Part shown: piece by piece, positions 1-9,035 of the stretch
Layout: each line of letters opens with the position of its first letter
Position numbering within the stretch: the first letter of the stretch is position 1
Origin: an uncultured Actinomyces sp.
GTDB taxonomy: Bacteria; Actinomycetota; Actinomycetes; Actinomycetales; Actinomycetaceae
Assembly: GCA_938022345.1 (NCBI GenBank)
Contig: CALIEP010000350.1
Location: 1-50,545, forward strand
DNA length: 50,545 nucleotides
Direction: 5' to 3'
Program-made: the position numbers and the translations under genes
The notes under the pieces: model-generated
Seen by the model: only the letters and a program-made list of their open reading frames with translations
Databases searched by the model: none
What the model was told of the DNA's origin: nothing

Positions 1-439
1 GATTGACGCCGGTGTAGATAACCTAGGGAACATTATCAATTAAGGCCAATGCATTTCCCAGGGATGCAGGCAGCAAGTGCGGGTCATCGAAATCCGAGGT
101 TTCCATGACGTGCCCACCCAGATCGCGGTGCACCATAACTCGATCACCCTCTGGTGTGCGGGTGAAACGAGCGGGACGCGGAACCTCGAAGGGAATCTTC
201 GAAAAATCGTGAGCCTTCCCCAAACGCTCTAGAACCGCGTTCTGGGCTTCCATATCCAGCCCGCCGACAGTGTCGTGTGGGCAGACAACCATCCAGCGAT
301 CGCCTGAAGTATCAATGAGTCCGGTGACTGAAAGGACCTCATCGCTGAACTGCGGGGGGCGCAGTCCGGCTACTTCGAGCCGCGGAACCGCAACTGTTGC
401 AAGGGCAGCAAGTTCATAGGGAGTCTTAGATCGAGTCAC
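1..439 (-). pseudogene. Phosphotransferase (aminoglycoside/macrolide kinase-like), N-terminal part, in-frame TAG, cut by window edge
   Basis: Reading leftward from the ATG at 437-439, 138 codons look like the N-lobe of an APH/choline-kinase-type phosphotransferase of the kind common in actinobacteria. It begins MTRSKTPYELAALA and has the beta-rich VVCPHDTVGG...MEAQNAVLERLG stretch that resembles the small ATP-binding lobe. The frame meets TAG at 23-25 and then stays open to the window edge (VIYTGVN), so the catalytic lobe probably lies outside the window. Such proteins normally run to roughly 300 residues or more. I infer a nonsense mutation in a longer gene. The family call rests on general resemblance, because no Brenner-type HxD motif is inside the window. 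It is divergent from gdhA. Confidence 0.5.
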
Positions 440-633
440 GTTTAGACCTTAATGTGCTGGGCGAAAACAGCGGGGCAGGCGCATCGAGAGAAGGCAAAAT
501 TGCCGCCAAGTACACCAAATACGTGAGCCTTCGTGGCGGGTATCGCGCGCCTGTGATCAGGGCATGCGCAATGCAGAGTCCATATATTGGAAAAGAAAAG
601 GTAAATAAACCGGAGCAGTGCCATGATCAAGAC
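440..633. other. Divergent intergenic region between phosphotransferase and gdhA
   Basis: About 190 bases separate the two divergent starts. The glutamate dehydrogenase frame stays open upstream of 634, but the translated extension has no family resemblance, so I treat it as leader. A TATATT at 583-588 could be a -10 element, but I see no convincing -35. No RNA gene is evident. Confidence 0.4.
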
Positions 634-1998
634 ATGAGTGAAAAGTTCGATACATCCCAGCTTCCCCGCGAGCTCGCATCGGTCTTCGATGAATTGGTAG
701 CGCGCGACCCCCACCAAGGTGAATTCCACCAGGCAGTCTTCGAGGTTCTCTCGACCCTGACTCCTCTGGTTGCCCGCAAGCCCGAATACCAGGATCTGGC
801 GATTTTCGAGCGAATTGTTGAGCCTGAACGCCAGCTCATGTTCCGCGTTCCCTGGAGCGATGATCAGGGCCGCATTCACGTCAATCGTGGCTTCCGCGTT
901 CAATTCAATTCCGTGCTTGGCCCCTACAAGGGTGGCCTGCGTTTCCATCCCTCGGTGAACTTGTCGATCATCAAGTTTCTTGGCTTTGAGCAGATTTTCA
1001 AGAACTCTTTGACCGGCCTGCCCATGGGAGGCGCAAAGGGCGGTGCAAACTTCAACCCCAAGGGTAAGTCTGATGCCGAAATCATGCGTTTTTGCCAGTC
1101 GTTCATGACTGAGCTTCAGCGTCATATTGGTCCCAACGTAGACGTTCCCGCCGGTGATATTGGCGTGGGTGGCCGCGAAATTGGTTACCTCTTCGGCCAG
1201 TACCGTCGTATTCGCAATAGCTTTGATGCCGGTGTTCTGACCGGCAAGGGCCTGACCTGGGGTGGCTCCTTTGCCCGCACCGAGGCCACCGGTTACGGCT
1301 TGGTCTACTTTGCGCAGGAAATGCTTCGTGCGCGTGGAGATTCTTTTGAAGGTAAGCGCGTTGTTGTTTCCGGTTCGGGAAATGTGGCGATTTATGCGAC
1401 CGAAAAGGCTCAGCAACTGGGCGCGAAGGTCGTTGCGGTTTCGGATTCTTCTGGCTTCGTCATTGATGAAGAGGGAATCGATGTCGATCTGCTGAAGGAC
1501 GTTAAGGAAGTTCGTCGCGGTCGCGTCAGCGACTATGCCGCCGAGCGTCCCAGCGCGCACTTCTTCTCGGAAGGCTCGATTTGGGAGGTCCCCTGTGACG
1601 TTGCTCTTCCCTGCGCTACCCAGAACGAGCTTGGTCTTGAAGGTGTCGAGGCCCTGATTCATAACGGTGTGCAGATGGTTGCGGAGGGTGCGAACATGCC
1701 CACCACTCCCGAGGCCATTGACGAGCTGCGCCGCGCCGGTGTCCTTTACGCGCCCGGTAAGGCCTCGAATGCCGGTGGCGTGGCCACCTCGGGACTCGAG
1801 ATGCAACAGAACTCGGGCCGCACCCAGTGGCCTTTCGAAGAGACGGATGCAAAGCTTCACCAGATCATGGTTGGCATTCACGAGAACTGCCTTGCAACTG
1901 CTGACGAATACGGCGTTCCTGGCGATTACGTTGCAGGTGCAAACCTCGCCGGCTTCATCAAGGTTGCCGATGCGATGGTTGCTCAGGGTCTGATCTAA
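634..1998 (+). CDS. gdhA: Glutamate dehydrogenase, hexameric, NADP-type
   Basis: This 454-residue enzyme reversibly aminates 2-oxoglutarate with ammonia to give glutamate, in the cytoplasm, and is a main ammonium-assimilation route. The start is the ATG giving MSEKFDTSQL, since family similarity begins there. The dimer-forming N-terminus is followed by the substrate region GPYKGGLRFHP (Lys99) and PMGGAKGG at 130-137 with the catalytic Lys135. A Rossmann motif GSGNVA lies at 247-252. The AVSDSSGFV loop after it suggests NADP preference, which is an inference. Length is typical of bacterial gdhA. It stands alone, followed by a strong terminator. No damage is visible. Confidence 0.96.
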   Translation: MSEKFDTSQLPRELASVFDELVARDPHQGEFHQAVFEVLSTLTPLVARKPEYQDLAIFERIVEPERQLMFRVPWSDDQGRIHVNRGFRVQFNSVLGPYKGGLRFHPSVNLSIIKFLGFEQIFKNSLTGLPMGGAKGGANFNPKGKSDAEIMRFCQSFMTELQRHIGPNVDVPAGDIGVGGREIGYLFGQYRRIRNSFDAGVLTGKGLTWGGSFARTEATGYGLVYFAQEMLRARGDSFEGKRVVVSGSGNVAIYATEKAQQLGAKVVAVSDSSGFVIDEEGIDVDLLKDVKEVRRGRVSDYAAERPSAHFFSEGSIWEVPCDVALPCATQNELGLEGVEALIHNGVQMVAEGANMPTTPEAIDELRRAGVLYAPGKASNAGGVATSGLEMQQNSGRTQWPFEETDAKLHQIMVGIHENCLATADEYGVPGDYVAGANLAGFIKVADAMVAQGLI

Positions 1999-2014
1999 TT
2001 CGCTGGTTGTTTCA

Positions 2015-2044
2015 GGGGCTTCACGCCGGTGGGCGTGAAGCCCC
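2015..2044 (+). terminator. Rho-independent terminator of gdhA
   Basis: A perfect 13-base inverted repeat (2015-2027 with 2032-2044, arm GGGGCTTCACGCC) with a four-base loop begins 16 bases after the gdhA stop. Only a weak T-rich tail follows. Confidence 0.8.
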
Positions 2045-2179
2045 TATCCTTTACAAGGCGGGGGAGTGCGTTCAATGAAACAGAGGGACTTCCTTCGGGT
2101 CTAGTGCGAAATGCAGGGCGCGCGTAGCATTTTCGATATCGCAATGAAGCGAGGACATTGGGCAAGCGGAGGTTCAGTG

Positions 2180-2791
2180 ATGTTCTGGGATCGGGTTGCG
2201 CCCCTTTACGACTTCTTCGAAAACACATTTAATCGCGGCGTGTATGACGGAACAGGCGTCGCTGTCGCTCAGCTGGTTGGCCTCGAAGATGAGGTTCTTG
2301 AATGTGCCTGCGGAACCGGTGCAATCAGCACCTTCCTTGCGCCGATATGCAAGAGGCTGGTCGCTACCGACTTTTCTGAGGGAATGCTCAAACAAGCGCG
2401 GAAGAAACTTGCGAAATATCGCAATGCTACGGTCGAAAGAGCTGACATCACGTGCCTTCACTACGAGGATGCCTCCTTCGACATCGTCATCGCTGGTAAT
2501 GTCATCCATCTGCTTCCAGATCCTGGTGCTGTTATGAGGGAACTTGAACGAGTCGTCCGCCCCGGAGGCACTATCGTCGTCCCGACTTACGTCAAGCGTC
2601 GCCCAAGCAAACAAGGGATAATCCCAAAGATCCTTGGGAAACTTGGTGCTGACTTCAAGGAACAATTCGATGTGGACTCCTATCGAGCTTTCTTTGAGAA
2701 ATTGGGATACAGCAACGTTACCTACACCCTTATCGATGGCCGCATTCCTTGTGTGATCGCTTCCATCACCTGTAACAATGATGGCCAATAG
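2180..2791 (+). CDS. Class I SAM-dependent methyltransferase
   Basis: This is a 203-residue cytosolic methyltransferase of the UbiE/Methyltransf_11 type; its substrate cannot be told from the sequence. The SAM-binding motif I ECACGTGAIS is at residues 41-50, with the acidic residue of motif II in VATDFSEGML (Asp64) and a LPDPGAVMRELERVVRPGG segment typical of the family. I chose the ATG at 2180 because a clean Shine-Dalgarno (CGGAGG, 2167-2172) sits seven bases upstream; earlier in-frame starts lack one. The next gene, a GyrI-like remnant, starts 31 bases downstream. Confidence 0.85.
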   Translation: MFWDRVAPLYDFFENTFNRGVYDGTGVAVAQLVGLEDEVLECACGTGAISTFLAPICKRLVATDFSEGMLKQARKKLAKYRNATVERADITCLHYEDASFDIVIAGNVIHLLPDPGAVMRELERVVRPGGTIVVPTYVKRRPSKQGIIPKILGKLGADFKEQFDVDSYRAFFEKLGYSNVTYTLIDGRIPCVIASITCNNDGQ

Positions 2792-2822
2792 TCCTCACTG
2801 TTGAGCTCGCCCGGAGTCTGAG

Positions 2823-3087
2823 ATGGCATTTGATTTTAAGAAGGAATATAAGGAACTCTACGCGCCTAAGAAAGGGCCGAGCATCCTTGAAGTTCCACCG
2901 ATGCACTTCGTCGCTGTGCGCGGTAGTGGAGACCCTAACGATAGAGGAAGGATTGTGCGTGCAGTGCCTGCACATTGGTAGCTACGACGATGAGCCCGCC
3001 ACCCGATCAAAGCTTCAGAAGAGAAGAAATGAGCGAGTGTTTACACTTTATTATCCGCCTTTCGTGACCGGGTGGGGATATCGTTGA
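2823..3087 (+). pseudogene. GyrI-like (small-molecule-binding domain) protein, internally deleted and frameshifted
   Basis: From the ATG at 2823 the first frame reads MAFDFKKEYKELYAPKK, then VPPMHFVAVRGSGDPN, which is the recognisable N-terminus of the GyrI-like domain family. That frame ends at a stop near 2979. In the next frame, about 2930-3010, the sequence reads EEGLCVQCLHIGSYDDEPAT, which matches the C-terminal part of the same family. The family's middle section, about 90 residues, is missing. I conclude that an internal deletion fused the two ends out of frame. What follows up to the stop at 3085-3087 has no family resemblance. The gene is very unlikely to make a working protein. Confidence 0.75.
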
Positions 3088-3102
3088 GAGTGCAATGGAA
3101 AG

Positions 3103-3951
3103 GTGAGCAGGACAATGCAATCAGTTGCCATAGTCGCTATCGCGCTGTCGTGGCTCCTTGCCGCTCTTGCGATCGTCTTTGCTCTTCGAATGCGCCGAGA
3201 CGTTCAGCGCCTACGCGCAGAGAAAGAACAACTACGTAAACTCCACCAGGACTACATGGCTGGTCCGGCGGTGCTCTCCCACGAATTACGCACTCCATTG
3301 ACTGTCGTCAGGGGAGCGGCAGAACTTCTTGCTGATGGTTCGGCTGGACCTATGAATGACGTGCAAATGAAGTTTGCGAAGACCATTGCGGAAAATGCGC
3401 ACCAGGTCGTCGAAATGGCTGATGATCTTCTGGCCGAAGTGCGCCTGGAATCTGATTTATTCAATCTTCGTCTTCAACGCGTTGAAATGCGCGAGTTGGT
3501 GCGTCGAAACGTCGCGCAGATGCGGCGTTTTCATTCCTCGCCCATCCGTCTGTAAAACCATGGAGCACCCATCTATATGTCGCTGGATCCGCGCTTGATG
3601 GGGCAGGCGATTGCCAATGTTATTAATAACGCAGCCCGTCATGCGGGCGATGATGTTTCGATTGTCGTGACAGTACAAGCTTTTGATGAAGACGTCACCA
3701 TTTCTATCGTTGATGACGGTCGCGGAATGACCCAGGAAGAAAAAGAACGTCTCTTCATCCCATTCGATACCGGAGGGTCGCTTCGACCTGGAACAGGCTT
3801 AGGGATGATGCTTACGCAAAAGATTTTGAAACTTCACGGTGGAACGATCTTGGTTGATACGGTTTCCTCCAAAGGCACAACCTTTTATCTGACTATTCCG
3901 CGTACCATACGAAGTGGCGATCAATCACTCCTGCCTGAGGAGGGCCAATGA
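3103..3951 (+). pseudogene. Sensor histidine kinase split by an in-frame TAA
   Basis: The reading frame encodes a 282-residue histidine kinase interrupted by TAA at 3553-3555 (codon 151); the same frame then continues to 3951. The first half has one membrane helix (about residues 7-29), no extracellular sensor domain, and the H-box LSHELRTPLTVVRG. The second half has the N-box NVINNAARHAG, the G1 box DDGRGM and the G2 box GTGLGM. The kinase domain is therefore otherwise intact. A GTG at 3103 or an ATG at 3115 could start translation. An ATG at 3577 could restart the ATPase half, but that piece would lack the phosphorylated His. The last four bases overlap the response regulator start. Confidence 0.85.
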
Positions 3952-4625
3952 GCGCGAAGGCTTTAGTTGTTGATGATGAGCCCCAGATCCTCATGATTAT
4001 CAAATTCGCCCTTGAAACTGCGGGAATAACTGTAGAAACCGCAAGCGATGGGGCGAAGGCATGGGAGAAATTTACAACTCACTACTACGACCTGGTCATT
4101 CTTTACCTCATGATTCCCGTGATCTCAGGGATTTCGCTTGCTCAAAGAATCCGAGCGATGAGTGATGTTCCGATCATCATGATTACGGCGCTTTCTGAAG
4201 AATCCGACCGCATTAAGGGACTTGAAAGCGGTGCGGATGACTACATTACGAAACCTTTTAGTCCTAAGGAAATGACTCTTCGCGCTCAGGCTCTTTTGCG
4301 CCGAAGCAAGAAGGACCCCAACGATGTTGTGTCCAACGGTCCTTTGCGTATTGATCGACATGACCGGAAAGTCTATGTCGACGGTGCGCCGGTGGAGTTG
4401 TCCTCGACAGAACGACGCTTCTTGGATTTCCTTGCTTCGCATATTGGGGAGCCTGTGAGCTACCGCGAGCTCCTTAACTCTGTGTGGGAAACGCAGGATA
4501 GCTCGGGTGGGAAAGACATGATCAAGATGACCGCTTATCGTTTGCGAGGCGCTCTTGGGGATCGTGGGGGAGAGCTGATCCAATCGATTCGCTCGGTTGG
4601 GTACACGATGCCGGATCTTCGGTAA
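3948..4625 (+). CDS. OmpR-family response regulator lacking the phosphoacceptor Asp
   Basis: This 225-residue transcription regulator has a receiver domain (about 1-120) and a C-terminal winged helix (about 130-222, ending RSVGYTMPDL). The acidic pair in VVDDEPQ, the Thr in MITALS and the Lys in TKPF are all present. The position that should be Asp in the LVILDLM motif is Tyr53: codon TAC at 4104-4106, one G-to-T change from GAC. Phosphorylation in the usual way would therefore not be possible. The gene overlaps the broken kinase by ATGA, so the two form one unit. It may be inactive, or it may act without phosphorylation as some atypical regulators do. Confidence 0.93.
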   Translation: MSAKALVVDDEPQILMIIKFALETAGITVETASDGAKAWEKFTTHYYDLVILYLMIPVISGISLAQRIRAMSDVPIIMITALSEESDRIKGLESGADDYITKPFSPKEMTLRAQALLRRSKKDPNDVVSNGPLRIDRHDRKVYVDGAPVELSSTERRFLDFLASHIGEPVSYRELLNSVWETQDSSGGKDMIKMTAYRLRGALGDRGGELIQSIRSVGYTMPDLR

Positions 4626-4690
4626 CAGATCAGTTACCGCTCGTTACTAAGGGTGCCTTTTTCGTGTTCTGTTTCACGTAAGAATGAAAC
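4620..4690. promoter_or_regulatory. Two inverted repeats before the ABC importer operon
   Basis: A perfect 7-base inverted repeat, CGGTAAC with GTTACCG (4620-4639), overlaps the regulator stop codon and may be a terminator or an operator. A second one, GTTTCA with TGAAAC separated by 8 bases (4671-4690), lies 60 bases before the binding-protein start and is placed like an operator. Neither matches a box I can name with certainty. Confidence 0.35.
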
Positions 4691-4749
4691 CAAGAGCGCA
4701 CGAGCCTAGTGACAGCCCCGTGCATACCCTCGATTCAAAGGAGAATCTG

Positions 4750-5808
4750 ATGAAGAAGAGCTTCATCTCCCTTGCAGCATTCAGCGCGGCGGGTGCACTA
4801 GCACTTTCCGGTTGTGTTGTGAATGATTCCGCCTCCTCAGGTAGCAGTGAAAGCGGATCTTCGGATTCCATTACCGTTGCCTGTGGCGCAATGGAAGACC
4901 TCTGCCAGAAGTGGACAGAGACCTTCACCCAGCAGACCGGAATCAAGGCAACCTACGTTCGCCTTTCCTCCGGTGAGACCGTCGCTCGTCTGGACTCCGC
5001 GAAGGACAACCCAGAGTTTGATGTCTGGCACGGTGGACCGGTTGACGGCTACGGTGCAGCTGCAGAAAAGGGCCTGATCGAGGCCTACGATTCGCCCACC
5101 GCTAAGGAAATCCCGGATAAGTACAAGGACCCGAAGCACTACTGGACCGGTGTTTACGTCGGTGTTCTGGGCTTCTGCTCGAACCAGAAGGTTCTTGAAG
5201 AAAAGGGCCTCCAGGTTCCCCAGTCGTGGGATGACCTTCTCAAGCCCGAACTCAAGGGCCAGATTTCAACGGCACACCCCTCGACCTCGGGAACTGCGTT
5301 CACGACACTGTGGACCCAGGTTGTTCTTCGCGGTAGTGAAGACGCAGGCCTCGACTACATGAAGAAGATGCACGCAAATGTCCTGCAGTACACCAAGTCC
5401 GGTACTGCTCCCGGCCAGATCGCAGGACGCGGCGAGGTCGCAGTGGGCCTGGTCTTCTCTCACGACTGCGTGAAGTACCGCGATGAGGGCATGAAGGACC
5501 TCGTTGTTTCCTTCCCCAAGGAAGGCACCGGTTACGAGATCGGTGGTGTCGCTCTGGTGAAGAACTCGAAGCACTCCGAGGCCGCCAAGAAGTACATCGA
5601 CTGGGCAATTTCGGCTGACGCTCAGAACCTTGGCCAGACCGTTGGCTCGAACCAGATTCTGACCAACCCGAACGCCAAGACCAACGACAAGATGGCCAAG
5701 CTCGATGAGATCAACCTGATCGATTACGACTTCGCTGCAGCAGCGGCCGCAAAGCCCGAGCTGACGAAGCGTTTCGATGAAGAGGTTGCCGCAAAGCCGC
5801 GCCAGTAG
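4750..5808 (+). CDS. ABC transporter substrate-binding lipoprotein, iron(III)-type family
   Basis: This 352-residue lipoprotein captures a ligand outside the membrane for the permease and ATPase that follow. A signal peptide ends in the lipobox LALSGC, and a Ser/Gly-rich linker follows. The mature part (SITVACGAMEDLCQKW, then FDVWHGGPVDGYGAA, then PQSWDDLLKPELKGQI) matches the Fbp/AfuA/FutA cluster, which also includes phosphonate and thiamine binders. I see no clear Tyr-Tyr iron motif, so the ligand (ferric iron or aminophosphonate) is uncertain. The start is the ATG at 4750, with AAGGAG six bases upstream. A hairpin downstream of the gene probably keeps it expressed above the permease. Confidence 0.88.
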   Translation: MKKSFISLAAFSAAGALALSGCVVNDSASSGSSESGSSDSITVACGAMEDLCQKWTETFTQQTGIKATYVRLSSGETVARLDSAKDNPEFDVWHGGPVDGYGAAAEKGLIEAYDSPTAKEIPDKYKDPKHYWTGVYVGVLGFCSNQKVLEEKGLQVPQSWDDLLKPELKGQISTAHPSTSGTAFTTLWTQVVLRGSEDAGLDYMKKMHANVLQYTKSGTAPGQIAGRGEVAVGLVFSHDCVKYRDEGMKDLVVSFPKEGTGYEIGGVALVKNSKHSEAAKKYIDWAISADAQNLGQTVGSNQILTNPNAKTNDKMAKLDEINLIDYDFAAAAAAKPELTKRFDEEVAAKPRQ

Positions 5809-5816
5809 TGGTGCAA

Positions 5817-5859
5817 GGGAGGGGATGGTTCTTTCCATGTCCCTGTTCCATCCCCTCCC
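5817..5859 (+). terminator. Hairpin between binding protein and permease
   Basis: A perfect 12-base inverted repeat (GGGAGGGGATGG at 5817-5828 with 5848-5859) is followed by TCTTTCTTC. It lies inside the transporter operon and probably ends most transcripts after the binding protein, or protects their 3' end. Confidence 0.65.
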
Positions 5860-5945
5860 TCTTTCTTCGCGTGTCCGCTGAAAGATGCGCACATCAACAG
5901 GGACTTTTCCGCGTTACGCGGGTACTTGGAGAGATCGGATAGCCA

Positions 5946-7715
5946 ATGTCAGTGGAGACAGTTGCGCCACCACGCACCCAAGGGGCACAAACCCCGCAGG
6001 CGCAAGCCGTGGCCTCGGGAAAGAAAAAACGAACGAAGGTGCGCCGCGACCCCGTGACGGTTGCGATCGTCGCGATCATTACAGCAGTTCTCTTCCTTCT
6101 GGTCTTGCTGCCGCTGGTCACGATCTTGGCACGTGCCTTCTCAACTGATGGCCTGAAGGTTTTGACCTCCTTCGCCAGCTCGACAACGAACCGAACGATT
6201 GCGCTGAACACGATCGTTCTGGGCCTAGTTGTTGGCTTGATTGGTACTCTTGCTGGTTTCTTCTTCGCCTACGTCCAGGCGCGAGTGGATATCCCGGGTA
6301 AGAAGATCCTCCACCTGATTTGCATGATCCCGATCGTCTCGCCGCCTTTCGCTGTGGCAACATCGGTCATCACTCTGTTTGGTCGTAACGGCCTGATCTC
6401 GACGCAGGTTCTGGGACAACAGTGGAATATCTATGGCCTCTCAGGTCTGACCCTGGTTTTGTCGCTTTCCTTCTTCCCCGTCGCATACATGAATATGCTC
6501 GGAATGCTCAAGAACCTTGACCCCGCAATGGAAGAAGCCGCCGCCTCCTTGGGTGCGTCCTCGTGGACAATCTTCCGTACCGTTACGCTTCCGATGCTCG
6601 TCCCCGGCTTTGCCGCTTCCTTCCTTCTTCTTTTCGTCGAGGCCATTGCCGACCTGGCGAACCCGCTGGTCATTGGCGGTGACTTCACCGTTCTGGCATC
6701 GCGCGCGTACATCGCTGTTAACGGCGAATACAACACGGCTGCGGGCTCGGCATACTCATTGATTCTTCTGGTTCCTGCGCTCCTTGTCTTCCTCCTGCAG
6801 CGCTACTGGTCAGGACGCTCCTCAACGGTTACCGTGACGGGCAAGCCGACTGGTAAGGTCCGTATGGTCCGCTCCATGAAGGCACGCATCCCGCTGGGAA
6901 TCGCAACCTTCCTACTGGCCGCGTTCGTTGTCACCATCTACGCAACGGTTATTGTTGGAGCCTTCGTCTCGATCTTGGGCGTGGATAACACCTTCACTCT
7001 GAAGAACTTCAAGTACGTGCTCTCGGGCATCGGCAATGATGCCATCATCGACACGACCATCTTGGCCCTGATCGCAACGCCCATCGCCGGCGTCTTGGGC
7101 ATGGTCGTCGCATGGCTGGTGGTCGTACGCCTTAAGGCCTCGGCTGGCTTCATGGACTTCCTGGGCATGCTCGGCCTGTCTGTTCCCGGTACGGTTCTGG
7201 GTATTGGTTACCTCATCACCTACAACAAGCCGCTCATCGTTGGTGGAAAACTGATGTTGATGCCTGCGCTCGCGGGTGGTTCTGCGGTCTTCGGTGGCGC
7301 GCTGGCGATCATCATGGTTTACGTTGCGCGTTCGATGCCCTCGGGTCAACGTTCCGGTATTGCCTCCCTTCACCAGGTTGACCACTCGATTGACGAGGCC
7401 TCGACCTCCTTGGGTGCCTCGGGCTTGCATACCTTCATGAAGGTGACGCTTCCTCTGATCCGTCCGGCATTCATCGCTGGCTTGACCTACGCATTCGCGC
7501 GATCCATGACGACGCTGTCGCCGATCATTTTCATCACGACTCCTAAGACGAAGATTATGACCTCGCAGATTCTTGCTGAGGTTGATGCAGGCCGTTTCGG
7601 TAACGCTTTTGCCTTCTGCACGATCTTGATCATCATCGTGATGGCTGTTATCGGCCTAACAAATGTTCTTGTTCGAGATAAATCTGTCACCGCCACCAAT
7701 GGCGCGGGCATGTAA
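5946..7715 (+). CDS. ABC transporter permease, fused double domain (FbpB-like)
   Basis: This 589-residue integral membrane protein has about 12 helices arranged as two homologous permease halves. Each half has its EAA loop for contact with the ATPase: EEAAASLGASSWTIF in the first and DEASTSLGASGLHTF in the second. Fusion of the two halves is typical of ferric-iron importers of the FbpB/AfuB type, where one chain makes the whole channel. A basic cytoplasmic N-terminus precedes the first helix. It lies between the binding lipoprotein and the ATPase in the same direction, with 21 bases to the ATPase start. Length and motifs are normal. Confidence 0.9.
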   Translation: MSVETVAPPRTQGAQTPQAQAVASGKKKRTKVRRDPVTVAIVAIITAVLFLLVLLPLVTILARAFSTDGLKVLTSFASSTTNRTIALNTIVLGLVVGLIGTLAGFFFAYVQARVDIPGKKILHLICMIPIVSPPFAVATSVITLFGRNGLISTQVLGQQWNIYGLSGLTLVLSLSFFPVAYMNMLGMLKNLDPAMEEAAASLGASSWTIFRTVTLPMLVPGFAASFLLLFVEAIADLANPLVIGGDFTVLASRAYIAVNGEYNTAAGSAYSLILLVPALLVFLLQRYWSGRSSTVTVTGKPTGKVRMVRSMKARIPLGIATFLLAAFVVTIYATVIVGAFVSILGVDNTFTLKNFKYVLSGIGNDAIIDTTILALIATPIAGVLGMVVAWLVVVRLKASAGFMDFLGMLGLSVPGTVLGIGYLITYNKPLIVGGKLMLMPALAGGSAVFGGALAIIMVYVARSMPSGQRSGIASLHQVDHSIDEASTSLGASGLHTFMKVTLPLIRPAFIAGLTYAFARSMTTLSPIIFITTPKTKIMTSQILAEVDAGRFGNAFAFCTILIIIVMAVIGLTNVLVRDKSVTATNGAGM

Positions 7716-7736
7716 TTGTTGACAAAGGAAAGACCC

Positions 7737-8879
7737 ATGTCGAATACGAATGACACAAATGCTCCCGGCCGCCTGTCCCTGGTGGAGCTGACCAAGACCT
7801 TCTCGAACACCGCTTCCGAGGTCACCGCGGTTGATCACATCAACCTCGATATTCACCCCGGTGAATTCATCACCCTTCTGGGCCCCTCGGGCTGTGGCAA
7901 GACCACGACCCTGCGTATGATCGCAGGCTTCGAAGATGCGACTTCGGGCCAGGTCATGCTCGATGGCGAAAACATGGTGGTTGTTCCGCCGAACAAGCGC
8001 CCCATGTCCATGGTGTTCCAGTCCTACGCATTGTTCCCTCACCTGAGCGTGCGCGAGAACGTGGCATACGGCCTGCATCTGCGTAAGAAGAGCGCAGCGG
8101 AAATCAAGGAAGAGGTCGATATTGCGCTTGCGGCAATGAACCTGACCGCAATGGCTGATCGCGCTCCTTCCCAACTTTCCGGTGGCCAGCAGCAGCGTGT
8201 TGCACTGGCCCGAGCGATGGTTGTGCGCCCGAAGGTACTGCTCTTCGATGAGCCTTTGTCGAACTTGGATGCGAAGCTTCGTGTGAAGATGCGTGTGGAG
8301 ATTCGTCGGATGCAAAAGCGTCTGGGGATTTCCTCCGTGTACGTGACACACGATCAGTCCGAAGCAATGGCAATGTCTGACCGCATTGTCGTGATGAATG
8401 CGGGACGAATCGAACAGGTGGATACTCCCGAAGAGATCTACCTGCACCCGGCCAGTGTTTTTGTTGCTGACTTCGTTGGTCGCGCGAACTTTGTTCCCGC
8501 AAAGGCTACTGAGGTCGGCGAGGACGGTAAGGTCCAGATTGAGGCTTTGGGCCAGCAGCTCAACGTCCACGCTTCAGAGAGCGCAAAGGAAGCCGTTCGT
8601 TCGGGCGACGAGCTGGTTGTTCTGGTTCGCCCTGAATCCATGCGTATCTCTGCAACCGATGAGAAGCCTGCGGCACTCACCGGTTCGCTGGGCCAGGTTG
8701 TCACCTCGATCTTCTACGGCGAAACCGTTGAGTACGAGATCGAAACCGAATTTGGCTCGCTGGTGTGTGTGGTCTCCGACCCGCGTGCAGAGGACCTTCT
8801 TGAAGAAGGACAGTACGTCCGCCTGGGAATCGAGGCAGAAAAGGCCTGGCTCTTGCCTTCTGGCCAGCTGGCCTCCTGA
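7737..8879 (+). CDS. ABC transporter ATP-binding protein (FbpC/PotA-like)
   Basis: This 380-residue ATPase drives the importer from the cytoplasmic face. In order it has Walker A GPSGCGKTT, the Q-loop VFQSYALFPH, the signature LSGGQQQRVALARA, Walker B VLLFDEPLSNLD and the switch His in VYVTHDQSEAM. A C-terminal regulatory TOBE domain follows (about 260-375). I chose the ATG at 7737 over a TTG at 7716 because AAAGGAAAG sits just upstream of it. It closes the three-gene operon and is followed by a GC-rich hairpin. TOBE domains in this family often sense the cargo or accessory proteins. Confidence 0.92.
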   Translation: MSNTNDTNAPGRLSLVELTKTFSNTASEVTAVDHINLDIHPGEFITLLGPSGCGKTTTLRMIAGFEDATSGQVMLDGENMVVVPPNKRPMSMVFQSYALFPHLSVRENVAYGLHLRKKSAAEIKEEVDIALAAMNLTAMADRAPSQLSGGQQQRVALARAMVVRPKVLLFDEPLSNLDAKLRVKMRVEIRRMQKRLGISSVYVTHDQSEAMAMSDRIVVMNAGRIEQVDTPEEIYLHPASVFVADFVGRANFVPAKATEVGEDGKVQIEALGQQLNVHASESAKEAVRSGDELVVLVRPESMRISATDEKPAALTGSLGQVVTSIFYGETVEYEIETEFGSLVCVVSDPRAEDLLEEGQYVRLGIEAEKAWLLPSGQLAS

Positions 8880-8954
8880 ACTACTGGATGCAATCGCCTG
8901 AATGTAGGCGGATGCGCCCCAGCGGCGTTCATACAATGAAATAACGGCGCGGCC

Positions 8955-8996
8955 CGGGGCCGGGTGAGGGGAGTGATTGTCCCTCACCCGGCCCCG
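8955..8996 (+). terminator. Strong GC hairpin ending the transporter operon
   Basis: A perfect 16-base inverted repeat (8955-8970 with 8981-8996) has a 10-base loop. It lacks a T-tract, so it may work as an RNA end-stabiliser or a U-independent terminator. Confidence 0.7.
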
Positions 8997-9035
8997 GCCT
9001 CGTCAATAATTAGATGAATCGGCTACCCTTTAGAC

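Noticed and set aside
442..1881. 479-residue frame antisense to gdhA
   Set aside because: It is a well-known artefact: the reverse strand of gdhA genes often stays open. The forward gene has all catalytic motifs, so this frame is a shadow.
2174..2788. 204-residue frame antisense to the methyltransferase
   Set aside because: The forward frame has the SAM motif and a good ribosome site; the reverse frame shows no family pattern.
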